64,000 nt of DNA from Muribaculaceae bacterium Isolate-002 (NCI) (GCA_004102805.1 SCEG01000008.1:16849-80848), one strand, 5' to 3'; numbered from the stretch's first letter, positions 1 to 8,409 are shown. A program made the numbers and translations. The notes: generated by a model not told the origin, from the letters alone.

Positions 1-230
1 ACGTTTTTCAACACCCCATCGCCATATTTTGCAGTCTTTGCCATAGCACAGATATCCCTGCCTAATTCCCAATAGAAATTGAGCATTTCTCCATTGACTT
101 TTACAACTGCTCGAACTTGCGCTCTGCGATAACGTTGCTTGAGTTCCGTGAGCCAACTTTTGTATTCACATGTCATCTCAGCCGGTTCACGATTAACGAA
201 CATTGGCTTCTCTTTTTTATTTAGTGCCAT
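1..230 (-). CDS. DUF1016 (YhcG-like) PD-(D/E)XK nuclease-family protein, partial
   Basis: Only the first 76 residues are in the window; the gene runs off the left edge. The visible part is the family's N-terminal DUF1016 helical domain: the stretch YRRAQVRAVVKVNGEML followed by FYWELGRDI is its hallmark. In full-length members a PD-(D/E)XK nuclease fold follows, but that half cannot be seen here. The family occurs on mobile and accessory DNA and its cellular role is poorly defined. The start is the ATG at 228-230, which gives a charged N-terminus (MALNKKEKP). The local sequence is AT-rich compared with the housekeeping genes to the right, which fits an accessory region. Family assignment is fairly secure; activity is not assessable. 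Confidence 0.75.
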   Translation of the reverse strand, partial: MALNKKEKPMFVNREPAEMTCEYKSWLTELKQRYRRAQVRAVVKVNGEMLNFYWELGRDICAMAKTAKYGDGVLKN

Positions 231-338
231 ATCAATCTAAGAGAGTGTTTCTAATAAATAGATTGTAAAGGTAGCAAATATTACTGAATTTTCATGTCAT
301 ATATTTTATCTTGCAGTAAGAAGCTGCTACACGACGAG

Positions 339-381
339 AAAAAGAGAGTGTGCTCGAAAAAATGATGCACACTCTCTTTTT
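339..381 (-). terminator. Bidirectional hairpin terminator
   Basis: A 15-base arm (339-353) is repeated inverted at 366-380, with a 12-base loop and T-runs on both sides. It lies at the end of the leftward-reading accessory genes (1951 down to about 455) and upstream of the DUF1016 gene, so it most likely stops transcription coming from the right. Confidence 0.7.
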
Positions 382-454
382 GAGTTATATCAAGATGCAA
401 TTGAGATCTCCTCCATCCGGATACGGAGCATCCCGACAATGCTGATATTGTTTT

Positions 455-785
455 GATTTTGTAGGCGCGGCGGCGTTTGTGCTGCTCGCGCTCGAAGTAT
501 TCCCATTGTTTCTGGACGTTTTCGTTGCCTTCGAGCTCAACGTTGCTCTCGGCCTGACGGTAGCCTGTCTTGATGTAGCGGGGAATGAGGTCGGCGAAGA
601 GCAGGGCGTTGACGCCTTTGCTCTGGTATTCGGGCTTTACGGCGATGAGGAGCAGGTCGACGGTGTCGACTTTGCGCGCAGCTTTTTGTAAGAGCGCTCT
701 TTGATTTGGAGGTTGATGATCGCAGTATTTCGTCCTACGGGCTTGTTGTAGCGATAGGCTATGAAAATTGGGTTACGCAGTTTTA
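455..785 (-). pseudogene. Internally deleted copy of the GNAT-like gene at 2075-3205
   Basis: Read on the minus strand, about 690-785 encodes a stretch resembling residues ~58-88 of the intact protein (IAYRYNKPVGRNTAIINLQI against MAYRDNRPVGRITAIINRQV). This is followed directly by 461-685, matching its last ~70 residues (KVDTVDLLLIAVKPEYQSKG and onward). About 220 central residues are missing and the two halves are in different frames at the junction, so no functional protein is expected. The C-terminal part is about nine-tenths identical in DNA to the intact gene, whereas the N-terminal part is much more diverged. This suggests the remnant was built from, or partly converted by, more than one source. 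Confidence 0.8.
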
Positions 786-868
786 GATCCGAGGGGTATA
801 ATAGAAGATACAAAAGCTTTCAGCATTTTCAATGTCAAATTTTGTTAATATAATCGTATCGAGTCTAT

Positions 869-1249
869 CTATTTTATTATCTGTTTTTCTATTGTATTGT
901 CAGTGTATATGACAATTACAAAACCTTTAGTTTCGTTATTTACTAAACGTCCATCAATAGAATAGATGGCTTTAATTGTTTTATTATCATTGGCTTCGAG
1001 AATGTTGTCAATACCTGATTCCTCACATACATGAGAATCTGAGCGCAAAATGTATATAGATGGTGAAATATAAGAACTTTCATTAATTGTTGTATTGACA
1101 TCCGCAACAATTAATGCGGAATTAGAGTTTATGCAACAATATACAGGACTAATGACTACGTTCTTTAATTGAGCCATGCAATATTGCAATGAAATTAAGA
1201 CAATAATGAGTGGTAGGATATAACGTATCAATTTCATATGTATAAACAT
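869..1249 (-). CDS. Small exported protein with T9SS-like C-terminus
   Basis: This 126-residue protein has a hydrophobic signal segment (residues ~8-26, ending CMAQ). If translation starts at the internal Met5 (1237), the signal peptide is of ordinary form. The mid-region has no recognisable domain. The last ~35 residues, with IYSIDGRLV near their start and a basic end (EKQIIK), resemble the short C-terminal sorting domain of T9SS cargo, so export to the cell surface is likely. It lies 12 bp downstream of the broken gene at 1262-1951, with similar AT-rich composition, and the two probably formed one accessory transcript. Function unknown. Confidence 0.6.
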   Translation of the reverse strand: MFIHMKLIRYILPLIIVLISLQYCMAQLKNVVISPVYCCINSNSALIVADVNTTINESSYISPSIYILRSDSHVCEESGIDNILEANDNKTIKAIYSIDGRLVNNETKGFVIVIYTDNTIEKQIIK

Positions 1250-1261
1250 AAAAAGTTTTAA

Positions 1262-1951
1262 CTATTTATTAATACGACCGCATTTAAAAGCGTTAACATA
1301 TCCTGGCACTGTGATCATAATACTATCAGTATCAATTTTAACTATATCTAAAATTTGACAAAAGTTTTGTTCATAGGCAACACCGTTATAAGTCCATGCT
1401 TGATGCACTTCTGCAGCTATTTTGCCTAAATTGTCAATAGTCCATTATATTGAGTAATAGAGATCTGCTGAGCTACCATTTTTATATATACAAGAAGCAG
1501 TCCCATCATTATTGAAATTGATTTTGAAGAAACCTTCATTTTCTTCCGATGCCCATGTACCGATAAGGTCTCTACGTGTAATTACACCATCAATGGTTTT
1601 AGCTTGTATAGAATAGGGTACCGAACATAATTTTGCTGAACCACAATCGTTCTCATTGATAATAGTCGACATATATAAATCTGGGGTATTCCAATCAACC
1701 TCCGTGACATCAAGAGTTATTGCGCATATACCAGCCTCGTCTGTTTCTGTATCAAATGTTTGTGACCATATTTTCTCACCATTAATGCCTTTGAGAAGAG
1801 CCATTTCAATTGACACCTTCTGATTGGACAGGACTTTACCTGTCGTGGGATCAAGTGCCATCACTTGATAATTCAATTCATTTGGGATAACAGCTTCAAT
1901 ATTAAGTACACTTGTAATAATTATGGCAATGCAAATGAATAAGTTTTTCAT
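1262..1951 (-). pseudogene. Secreted lipocalin-like protein interrupted by an in-frame stop
   Basis: The first open part (1445-1951, 168 residues) has a signal peptide and an N-terminal domain beginning NELNYQVMALDPTTG. That domain is typical of Bacteroidetes surface proteins ('...NYQAVARD...' type). It is followed by a lipocalin-like start (LIGTWASEENEG). The frame is closed by a TAA at 1445-1447, but the same frame continues without further stops for another 60 codons (WTIDNLGKIAAEVHQAW and onward) to a TAG at 1262-1264. The continuation is compositionally like the upstream part and looks like the missing end of the beta-barrel. A single substitution, for example AAA to TAA, explains it. 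Genuine truncation, readthrough or a sequencing error cannot be separated from sequence alone. Confidence 0.65.
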
Positions 1952-2074
1952 AAATTCTATTTTGATTTAAAATTCAAATAAATAAAGAATATTACAAGAC
2001 CTCTCCGGAAATTTTGGCGCATGTAAATTATTTGACATTAATTTATATGCTAATTATTTTGATGGTTGGGTGGC

Positions 2075-3205
2075 TCAGATTTCTTTTTTGTAGGCGCGGC
2101 GGCGTTTGTGTTGTTCGCGTTCGAAGTATTCCCATTGTTTCTGGACGTTTTCGTTGCCTTCGAGCTCGACGTTGCTTTCTGCCTGCTTGTAGCCTGTCTG
2201 AATGTAGCGGGGTATGAGGTCGGCGAAGAGCAGGGCGTTGACGCCTTTGCTCTGATATTCGGGTTTTACGGCAATGAGCAGAAGGTCGACGGTGTCGACC
2301 TTGCCCCGCAACGGTTTGAGCAGGTGCCACCAGCCGAAGGGGAATATGCGCCCGCGGCTCTTGCGCAGGGCATTTGAGAAGCTTGCCATCGATATGCCTA
2401 CGGCGACGAGGCGGTTGTCGGCATCGACGATCACGGATATGTCGTCAAGACGCAATATGCCGAGATAGAGGTCGATGTAGTGGTTGATCTGACGGAGAGT
2501 GAGAGGGGAGTAGCCGTAGAGGTCGCTGTAGGCTTCGTTGATAAGGTCAAAGAGGGCTTTGCCGTATTCGTCTTTGATTTTTTTGCGTGATTTGAAGCGC
2601 ACTATGCGCAGGTTGTATTTGCGCTTTACGATTTCGGCAATGCGCTGATGCTTTTCGGGGATGCCGTCGGGAATTTTGATGAGATATTCAACCCAGTCGA
2701 CGTCTTTCTTAAAGCCCATGCGTTCCATCTGCGCGGAGTAGTAGGGGTAGTTGTAGATGGTCGCCATGGTGCCGAGGCGGTCGAAGCCTTCGATGAGCAT
2801 TCCTTCGTGGTCGAGGTCGGAAAAGCCCATCGGGCCTGTGATTGTTGTCATGCCCCGTTGTTTCCCCCATTTTATCGCAGCGTCAAACAGGGCGTCGACA
2901 ACCTCGTTGTCGTCGATGAATTCGACGAAACCGAAACGCATGTTTTTTTCGCCGGAACGTTCGTTGACCTGGCGGTTGATGATGGCGGTTATGCGTCCGA
3001 CCGGTCGGTTGTCGCGGTAGGCCATGAATGACTGGGCCTCGCAGAATTCAAATGCGGGGTTTTTGTCGGGTCGGAGAGTGTTGACGTCGTCCATGATGAG
3101 CGGCGGCACGAAGCAGTCGTTGCCGTTGTAGTGGTCGATGCCGAATTTTACAAATTTCTTGAGCTCTTTCTTGACGGGCTCCACAGCTCTGATTTCTACA
3201 GCCAT
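2075..3205 (-). CDS. GNAT-fold acyltransferase-like protein
   Basis: This 376-residue cytoplasmic protein looks like a tandem GNAT-fold protein. The N-terminal half contains MAYRDNRPVGRITAII (a beta4-like strand and turn). The C-terminal half carries an acyl-CoA-loop-like motif A, VKPEYQSKGVNALLF, where the usual Q-x-x-G-x-G/A is Q-S-K-G-V-N. Homologues are widespread in Bacteroidales as unnamed N-acetyltransferase-like proteins; the substrate is unknown. It is the last gene of a closely spaced minus-strand run (10 bp after the pseudokinase gene), so joint expression with that protein is likely. A degraded second copy lies at 455-785. The fold is reasonably sure; the reaction is not. Confidence 0.65.
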   Translation of the reverse strand: MAVEIRAVEPVKKELKKFVKFGIDHYNGNDCFVPPLIMDDVNTLRPDKNPAFEFCEAQSFMAYRDNRPVGRITAIINRQVNERSGEKNMRFGFVEFIDDNEVVDALFDAAIKWGKQRGMTTITGPMGFSDLDHEGMLIEGFDRLGTMATIYNYPYYSAQMERMGFKKDVDWVEYLIKIPDGIPEKHQRIAEIVKRKYNLRIVRFKSRKKIKDEYGKALFDLINEAYSDLYGYSPLTLRQINHYIDLYLGILRLDDISVIVDADNRLVAVGISMASFSNALRKSRGRIFPFGWWHLLKPLRGKVDTVDLLLIAVKPEYQSKGVNALLFADLIPRYIQTGYKQAESNVELEGNENVQKQWEYFEREQHKRRRAYKKEI

Positions 3206-3215
3206 ATCTGATATG

Positions 3216-3983
3216 TTACTTGACAGCCACGCTGCTGTCGGGATTGGCTACGAGCCATCCGAGCAGGGCAATCATTATTGTTAAAAATGTTATTATTATG
3301 ATGTAAAGACGATGGTTGGAGCGGTTGGAGAGAGCCATCTTAAGGTCACGTATGTCGTGGTATCGTTTACGTGGATCGGGGTTGAGGCAACGGGTCGCGA
3401 CACGCTGCAGATGGGCGTGACGCTCGGGAAGCCGGTCGAGGAGCTCTTTGAGCACGGCACCGAAGTCGTGGATGTCGCGGGATGTGTCGTCGTGGCTCAG
3501 GTGGTCGAGCTGGTCGAAGCCGACGTCGATGAGTTTGAGGTTGCCGATGTTTTCGGTGAATATGATTGTTTCCGGGCGTATGCTGTGATGCACGATGTGG
3601 TTGGTCTGGATATATTCCAGCGCGTCGACAAGCGAGGTGCATACCTTGCGCAGGGTGGTTTCGTCGACTTTTCCGCTGTCGAGGAGTTTGCGCAGAGAGT
3701 CGCCGTAAACGTCGTCGGTGATGATGCACAGGCCGATGCCGGGCACAACCTCGAAGTCGTTGATCATGACGATGTTGGGGTGTGCCAGATTGTAGCGGAT
3801 GTCAAATTCCTTCTCAATCATGGCGAGATATCTGTCATCGTCGCGATATTGCGGTTTGAGGGTTTTGAGCATCAGCCATTTGCCGAACTTCTTGGCGGTG
3901 TAGACGTCGTAGAACGGCTCGTCCCATTCGGGGAGCAGTTCGATTTCGGTCCATTTCGGTGTTTTATTCTCGTTGTCGCTCAT
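3216..3983 (-). CDS. Membrane-anchored protein-kinase-like protein (probable pseudokinase)
   Basis: This 255-residue protein has a protein-kinase fold followed by one transmembrane helix (about 226-246) and a short tail. A beta3 lysine (LMLKTLK, Lys40), an alpha-C glutamate region (~57-59) and a DFG-like DVG (Asp153) are present. The catalytic HRDxKxxN segment reads HHSIRPET (132-139): the proton-accepting Asp is Ser134 and the metal-binding Asn is Thr139. The glycine loop is also poor. Loss of these residues normally means little or no phosphotransfer, so a binding or scaffold role is inferred. The kinase domain precedes the helix and there is no signal peptide, so it should face the cytoplasm. 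It sits 10 bp after the DUF4919 gene and 10 bp before the GNAT-like gene. Confidence 0.7.
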   Translation of the reverse strand: MSDNENKTPKWTEIELLPEWDEPFYDVYTAKKFGKWLMLKTLKPQYRDDDRYLAMIEKEFDIRYNLAHPNIVMINDFEVVPGIGLCIITDDVYGDSLRKLLDSGKVDETTLRKVCTSLVDALEYIQTNHIVHHSIRPETIIFTENIGNLKLIDVGFDQLDHLSHDDTSRDIHDFGAVLKELLDRLPERHAHLQRVATRCLNPDPRKRYHDIRDLKMALSNRSNHRLYIIIITFLTIMIALLGWLVANPDSSVAVK

Positions 3984-3993
3984 TGTAAATGCG

Positions 3994-4668
3994 TCACGGG
4001 TTATGTTGTCTGTATTGTTCGTGGGTGGTGTTGTCGAAGTAGAGGATATGCTCGCGCGAGTTTGTGGGGAATGTGATTTTGACGGCGTCGAGATTACCTA
4101 TCTTTGAGCTTCCGATTATTTCCTTTACCTCGAGTATGTCTTTGAGAATTACCATCATGTCGCCTTCAGATATAACCTTGAAGGGAAGCTCGCGGCGAAT
4201 GCCTGTGCCGGAAGCAAGGATTGTGCCGATGAGCATCTCGAGGCGCTGCCGTATGTTGAGGTATGAGTCGAGGTTGCCTTTGAGGTCGATATGCGGCATG
4301 AGTTTGATGACGTTGATGAGGACGGGGAGCGACACCGGGGCTTCTTTGGCGGCGGCGAGGCTCAGGCGGTAGGCTTTCTCGTAGTTTTCAAGTGATATCG
4401 CCTCGTCGATTTCGGGGAAAGTAAGATCGGGAGCGTAGTCGGGAGTTGCGGCGTAACCGTAGTAGACGGTTGCGACTTCATCGATGCGCAGAGTGGTGTC
4501 GGCCTTGAGGTAGCGGTCCATCAGCTGACGGTAGTGCTCGGGGTTCATCGTGACGTTGACTTTTATGAGGTTGATGTCAACGTCGATACGTTCGTTTTCT
4601 TGGGCGTGTGCGCCGTTGAAAGCGAAGAGGGTGAGGAGGGCAATTAAGATTTTTTCTTTTAATTTCAT
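3994..4668 (-). CDS. DUF4919-like exported protein
   Basis: This 224-residue protein has a clean signal peptide (MKLKEKILIALLTLFAF, cleavage near AHA-QE). The mature part matches what is seen in Bacteroidetes DUF4919 proteins: an N-terminal IDVDINLIKVN segment, a YYGYA motif and helical pairs reminiscent of TPR units, then a short beta-rich end. No catalytic motif is visible and the function is unknown. It is 61 bp downstream of the alkaline phosphatase gene and 10 bp upstream of the pseudokinase gene. A periplasmic partner for the membrane-anchored pseudokinase is possible but speculative. Confidence 0.6.
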   Translation of the reverse strand: MKLKEKILIALLTLFAFNGAHAQENERIDVDINLIKVNVTMNPEHYRQLMDRYLKADTTLRIDEVATVYYGYAATPDYAPDLTFPEIDEAISLENYEKAYRLSLAAAKEAPVSLPVLINVIKLMPHIDLKGNLDSYLNIRQRLEMLIGTILASGTGIRRELPFKVISEGDMMVILKDILEVKEIIGSSKIGNLDAVKITFPTNSREHILYFDNTTHEQYRQHNP

Positions 4669-4729
4669 CTTATTTCATTCTATTTGTTTTGTCAATCGGT
4701 GAAGCGGAGGGCTTCGTCAGAGTTTAGTG

Positions 4730-6133
4730 TCATTGCGGTTGCACGCCGGCGGCTTTAAGTATCTTCATCGGCACGTCGGTGTTGTCATTGAGGCCGGTGA
4801 AGAGCTCGGCGCCGGCGCCTATGGCGAACAGCGGCACGAAGTTGCCCGTGTGGGCCAGAGATGTCCATCCGATACCGGCCTTCTCGTTGAGCATTTCAAA
4901 CACTTCGACGGCAAACTGGTTGAAGTTGGAGTAGAGGGTTTCCTGTCGGCGGGCCTGTCCGTCGACAAATGTGGCGTTGAACACATCCTTAAGCCTGTTC
5001 TCACGGCGTTCGCTAATGGGGATAACGGAAAACAAGCCGAGATTTTCTGACAGGTATTCTTTCATTTCTGTCCAGTCAGGTTTCTTGTCAGCGTTCATCA
5101 GATCATCGCAGTATTGTGAGAATATCTCTTTTGATATCTTCTGCGGCATGAGGTATTCAGGTCGCGCGGAGTAGCCAGTGTGGTTGTTGCCGACGGTCAT
5201 GCCGCCAGTCTCGTGGTCGGCCGTAATGACTATGAGAGTTTCGTCGGGATGGCTGCGGTAGAAGTCGAGGGCTGTCTCTATGGCTTTGTCAAAAGCAAGC
5301 ACTTCTTTGACTACGGCTCCGCCGTCGTTGGCGTGTGACGCGTGGTCGATGCTCCCGCATTCCACCATCATGAAGAAACTGTCGGGGGTGTGGCGACTCA
5401 GATGCCTGATGGCGGTGACAGTCATCTCTTCAACAGTCATCTGGCCTTCATTGCTGTCGACATAATAGCCCATGTCCCAGTTCCAAAGCGATGATTTCGG
5501 AGTGAGAATGATGCGTCGGCTGTCGGATGCGGCAACTGCTTCCGGATCTGTAAGCAGCTCTACGCCCTGAGAGGCGATGTAGTCGGCAAGGTCGGTCACG
5601 CGGCCATCTTTTTCAAGCCCGCGCAATGCGGCGCCTGTTATAAGTTCGAAGCCTGATTCAGCAGCCTGGCGGCCTATTTCGTAGTGCTGTCCGCGGTTGG
5701 TGACATGGGCGTAGAATGCACCGGGAGTTGCATCGTCGGCCGCCGAGTTGGTCATCAGTGCCACACCGTAGCCGTTGTCGTGTAGATATCTGGCTATCGA
5801 GTTGACTGCTATGGAGTCGGCATTCATGCCAAGCATGGAGTTTTTGGTCTTGACTCCGGTGGCGAGTGCGGTTCCGGCTGCTGCTGAGTCAGTAACCGGT
5901 GACGATGCTGAGTAAGTGGTCTGCAGGGAATGGACAGGCAGCAGCATCATGGTCAGCGGCACACTGTCGCCCAATGCTTTGCGCTTGTAGGTATCGGCCA
6001 TCATGACTTGTCCGGGACTCATGCCGTCACCGATGAAATAGAATATATATTTGGCCTGTTGGGCGCTGAGTGAAACGGCAACAAGCAGCAGTATTGCCGA
6101 TATAAGATTTCGTAATTTTGATGATTTTCTCAT
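4730..6133 (-). CDS. Alkaline phosphatase
   Basis: This 467-residue periplasmic metallo-phosphatase hydrolyses phosphate monoesters. A signal peptide covers residues ~1-24 (ending SLSAQQ). The metal and nucleophile residues of the family are all present: Asp36 in IGDGMSP, Ser83 in VTDSAAAGTA, an aspartate-histidine pair in GSIDHASHAND, and ITADHETGG. The length is normal for the family. The gene starts 6 bp after the GH3-like gene ends, so the two are almost certainly co-transcribed. No Pho-box-like site can be recognised. Phosphate scavenging is the likely role; the true substrate is unknown. Confidence 0.9.
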   Translation of the reverse strand: MRKSSKLRNLISAILLLVAVSLSAQQAKYIFYFIGDGMSPGQVMMADTYKRKALGDSVPLTMMLLPVHSLQTTYSASSPVTDSAAAGTALATGVKTKNSMLGMNADSIAVNSIARYLHDNGYGVALMTNSAADDATPGAFYAHVTNRGQHYEIGRQAAESGFELITGAALRGLEKDGRVTDLADYIASQGVELLTDPEAVAASDSRRIILTPKSSLWNWDMGYYVDSNEGQMTVEEMTVTAIRHLSRHTPDSFFMMVECGSIDHASHANDGGAVVKEVLAFDKAIETALDFYRSHPDETLIVITADHETGGMTVGNNHTGYSARPEYLMPQKISKEIFSQYCDDLMNADKKPDWTEMKEYLSENLGLFSVIPISERRENRLKDVFNATFVDGQARRQETLYSNFNQFAVEVFEMLNEKAGIGWTSLAHTGNFVPLFAIGAGAELFTGLNDNTDVPMKILKAAGVQPQ

Positions 6134-6139
6134 GGCGTT

Positions 6140-7660
6140 TTATGTTGGATTGTTATTGAGTTCTATTATACGGTCGATTATCTCGCGGTCGTTGCGCAGG
6201 CGTGGTATCTTGCGTTGTCCGCCGAGTTTGCCGGTAGATAGCAGCCACCGGTCGAAAGCGTTCTGTGACACGGGTGTGACTTCGGCGGGAGCGAGAAATA
6301 TGTTGCCGGCGCGCTTTGCCTGGTAGTCGGAGTTCTCGTTGCAGAGCTCACGGTCGAGGGTCTCGGCGAAGAGTTGCAGGTCGGAGGGACGGCGGTCGAA
6401 GGCTACGGCCCACTGGTGGTGACCTTTGACGGTGGCCGAGGTGAATACAGGCGCGGCGGTGTAGTCGGTTACGGATGCACCGGTGGCGGCGCATGCCCGC
6501 GTCATGGCGGCTTCGGCATCGCATACCATCAGTTCCTCGCCGAAGGTGTTGATGTAGGCGCCGGTGCGTCCGGCGATTTTGATTTTGAGGGGCGTGGTGT
6601 CGACAATCGTTACGGTGTCGCCTATCATGTAGCGCCACAGGCCGTTGCTTGATGTTATCACCAGTGCGTAGGTGTCACCTTTGGTCACTTCCCATGCGGG
6701 AATTGCTGAGGGTGAGTCGGAGTCAAGTTCGCTGAGCGGCACAAATTCGTAGTAAATATCGGCGTCGGCAAGCAGAAGCAACCCTTCGTCGTCGGGCGAC
6801 GCCTGAAGAGCGAAGAAGCCTTCCGAGGCGTTGTAGATTTCCATGTAGCGCATGCGCGCCGGGTCGATAATGGAGTCGTAGAGGTTGCGGTAGGGAGTGA
6901 AGGAGATGCCTCCGTGGAAGAATACCTCAAGTCCGGGCCATATTTGGTGGAGGCTGGTGGCGTTTTCTGCCGCGAGCACGCCGCGAAGCACGGCCAGAAA
7001 CCATGAAGGCACGCCAGAGAGCGAGACTATGTTGGCGCGGCGTGTGGCTTCGACAAGCTGAGGGAGCTTTTTGCTCCAGTCGCTCATCAGCGCTATTTTC
7101 TTGCCAGGAGCACGGAACATATTGACTATTGGGTTGATGCAGTCGATAAGCGATGCGGAGAGGTCGCCGACCTTGATTTTAGGGGAGAGTGACAGCTCGT
7201 TGGCATAACTGCCTCCGAGTATCAGGCTTCTGCCGGAGAAGAGGCGACTGTCAGGGTAAAGCGAGAGGTAGCGGGCTACAGCTGCGGAGCTGCCGGCATA
7301 GTGGCACCGGTGGAGCGAACGATGCGGGAGCGGTATATATTTGCTTTTGCCTCCGGAAGTGCCTGACGACTGAGCGTAGCGGCTGACTGCGCCGGGGCAT
7401 AATACGTTTTTTTCTCCTCCGAGCATACGCATCACGTAGGGACGGAATGTCTCGTAGCCGTTGACAGGGAGTCGCTCGGCATATTCGGCCGGAGTGCTTG
7501 CTGAGGAAAATCTGTACTGACGACCCCATTGTGTGTCTTTGCCATATTCAAGAAGCTGCCGCAGCACACGTCGCTGTGTGCGCTCCGTGTCGTCGGCCGC
7601 GCGTAGGGTGTGAGTGTCGACGGCTTTGAATATCGGGCGGGCTAATGGGGTGAAGTTCAT
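6140..7660 (-). CDS. GH3-like acyl-adenylating enzyme
   Basis: This 506-residue cytoplasmic member of the GH3 (auxin-responsive promoter) family belongs to the ANL adenylating superfamily. The ATP-binding loop is SSGTSGGKSKYIPL (about residues 94-107), and the later A-motifs are visible in the MEIYNASEGFF and IAGRTGAYINTFGEEL segments. Plant members conjugate amino acids to acyl acids. The bacterial substrate is unknown, although the core chemistry (ATP-dependent acyl-adenylate formation) is likely kept. It is the first gene of the GH3-phosphatase-DUF4919-pseudokinase-GNAT run and lies 51 bp after the zinc-ribbon gene. Confidence 0.85.
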   Translation of the reverse strand: MNFTPLARPIFKAVDTHTLRAADDTERTQRRVLRQLLEYGKDTQWGRQYRFSSASTPAEYAERLPVNGYETFRPYVMRMLGGEKNVLCPGAVSRYAQSSGTSGGKSKYIPLPHRSLHRCHYAGSSAAVARYLSLYPDSRLFSGRSLILGGSYANELSLSPKIKVGDLSASLIDCINPIVNMFRAPGKKIALMSDWSKKLPQLVEATRRANIVSLSGVPSWFLAVLRGVLAAENATSLHQIWPGLEVFFHGGISFTPYRNLYDSIIDPARMRYMEIYNASEGFFALQASPDDEGLLLLADADIYYEFVPLSELDSDSPSAIPAWEVTKGDTYALVITSSNGLWRYMIGDTVTIVDTTPLKIKIAGRTGAYINTFGEELMVCDAEAAMTRACAATGASVTDYTAAPVFTSATVKGHHQWAVAFDRRPSDLQLFAETLDRELCNENSDYQAKRAGNIFLAPAEVTPVSQNAFDRWLLSTGKLGGQRKIPRLRNDREIIDRIIELNNNPT

Positions 7661-7711
7661 AAACTTAAGTGAGTCGTGAAATGTTTTATTTTGTCAGTAG
7701 TCGGAATTTAA

Positions 7712-8287
7712 TCAGATGAAATAGGGGTTTTTGCGGGTCGGGATGCCGGCCGGCTGATGTGTTGCCGTCACAGGAGAACCGCAACCGGCGCAGAAGCGGG
7801 CTCCGGCTACTACCTGATTGCCGCAGGTGGTGCAATGCTGTGTTGTCGTCGCGTTTTGCTGCACGGGTTGCCCCCATGGATTGTTCTGAGGTTGCTGCGT
7901 CTGCTGCTGCACGGGCTGCCCCCATGGATTGTTCTGAGGTTGCTGCATCTGCTGCTGCACGGGCTGCCCCCATGGATTGTTCTGAGGTTGCTGCGTCTGC
8001 TGCTGCACGGGCTGTCCCCATGGATTGTTCTGAGGTTGCTGCGTCTGCTGCTGCTGCACGGGTTGCCCCCAGGGATTGTTCTGGGGCTGCTGCGTCTGCT
8101 GCTGCATGGGCTGCCCCCAGGTCGTTGTGCCGGCGACACCGGAGCCTGTCGGAATGCCGGCAGGATGTATTTGTGTGTCGGTGTTATAAGATGCGCATGC
8201 AGTGTCCAGAGATGCTTCGCACTTCGGACAGTTCTTAAGCTTGACAGAATTAAGCTTTCCACATTCGGGGCATTTTACAAAAGGCAT
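7712..8287 (-). CDS. Double zinc-ribbon protein with Q/P-rich tandem repeats
   Basis: This 191-residue protein has a four-cysteine zinc ribbon at each end (CPECGKLNSVKLKNCPKC near residues 5-22; CTTCGNQVVAGARFCAGC near 155-172). Between them is a low-complexity linker in which WGQP[VM]QQ recurs six times in units of about 16 residues. The start is placed at ATG 8285-8287, immediately before the first ribbon; an upstream TTG would add 20 residues with no family support. The linker is probably disordered. Such proteins may bridge partners, but no function can be assigned. The gene has its own promoter-like site (8326-8355) and is followed after 51 bp by the GH3-like gene. Confidence 0.75.
   Translation of the reverse strand: MPFVKCPECGKLNSVKLKNCPKCEASLDTACASYNTDTQIHPAGIPTGSGVAGTTTWGQPMQQQTQQPQNNPWGQPVQQQQTQQPQNNPWGQPVQQQTQQPQNNPWGQPVQQQMQQPQNNPWGQPVQQQTQQPQNNPWGQPVQQNATTTQHCTTCGNQVVAGARFCAGCGSPVTATHQPAGIPTRKNPYFI
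7861..8121. repeat. In-gene tandem repeat, ~48-bp unit
   Basis: Five to six direct copies of a 48-51 bp unit encode NNPWGQPVQQQTQQPQ-type peptides inside the zinc-ribbon gene. Units are nearly identical apart from single substitutions and one extra CTG triplet, the pattern expected of slippage-prone coding repeats whose number varies between strains. Confidence 0.85.
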
Positions 8288-8325
8288 AGTATGTCGGTTT
8301 AGAAAAGTAACAATACAGTATCTTG

Positions 8326-8355
8326 CAAATTTACGCAAAATCTGCAAGAAACAAT
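8326..8355 (-). promoter_or_regulatory. Bacteroidetes-type promoter of the zinc-ribbon gene
   Basis: On the minus strand a TAAATTTG -7 box (8326-8333) is preceded by ATTG (8352-8355) at 18 bp spacing, matching the Bacteroidetes sigma-ABfr consensus. The predicted start of transcription lies about 30 bp upstream of the chosen ATG. Confidence 0.5.
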
Positions 8356-8409
8356 GTTAATTGAACAAAAATAAAGAGAATCGCCTGTAAAAAGAGCCCT
8401 AAAATAAAA

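Noticed and set aside
3312..4076. Plus-strand frame (254 codons) opposite the pseudokinase gene
   Set aside because: Valine/aspartate-rich composition typical of antisense frames; the minus strand has the kinase fold and good gene spacing.
7861..8121. Regular repeats resembling a CRISPR array
   Set aside because: The units are contiguous, have no unique spacers, and encode an in-frame peptide repeat between zinc ribbons.
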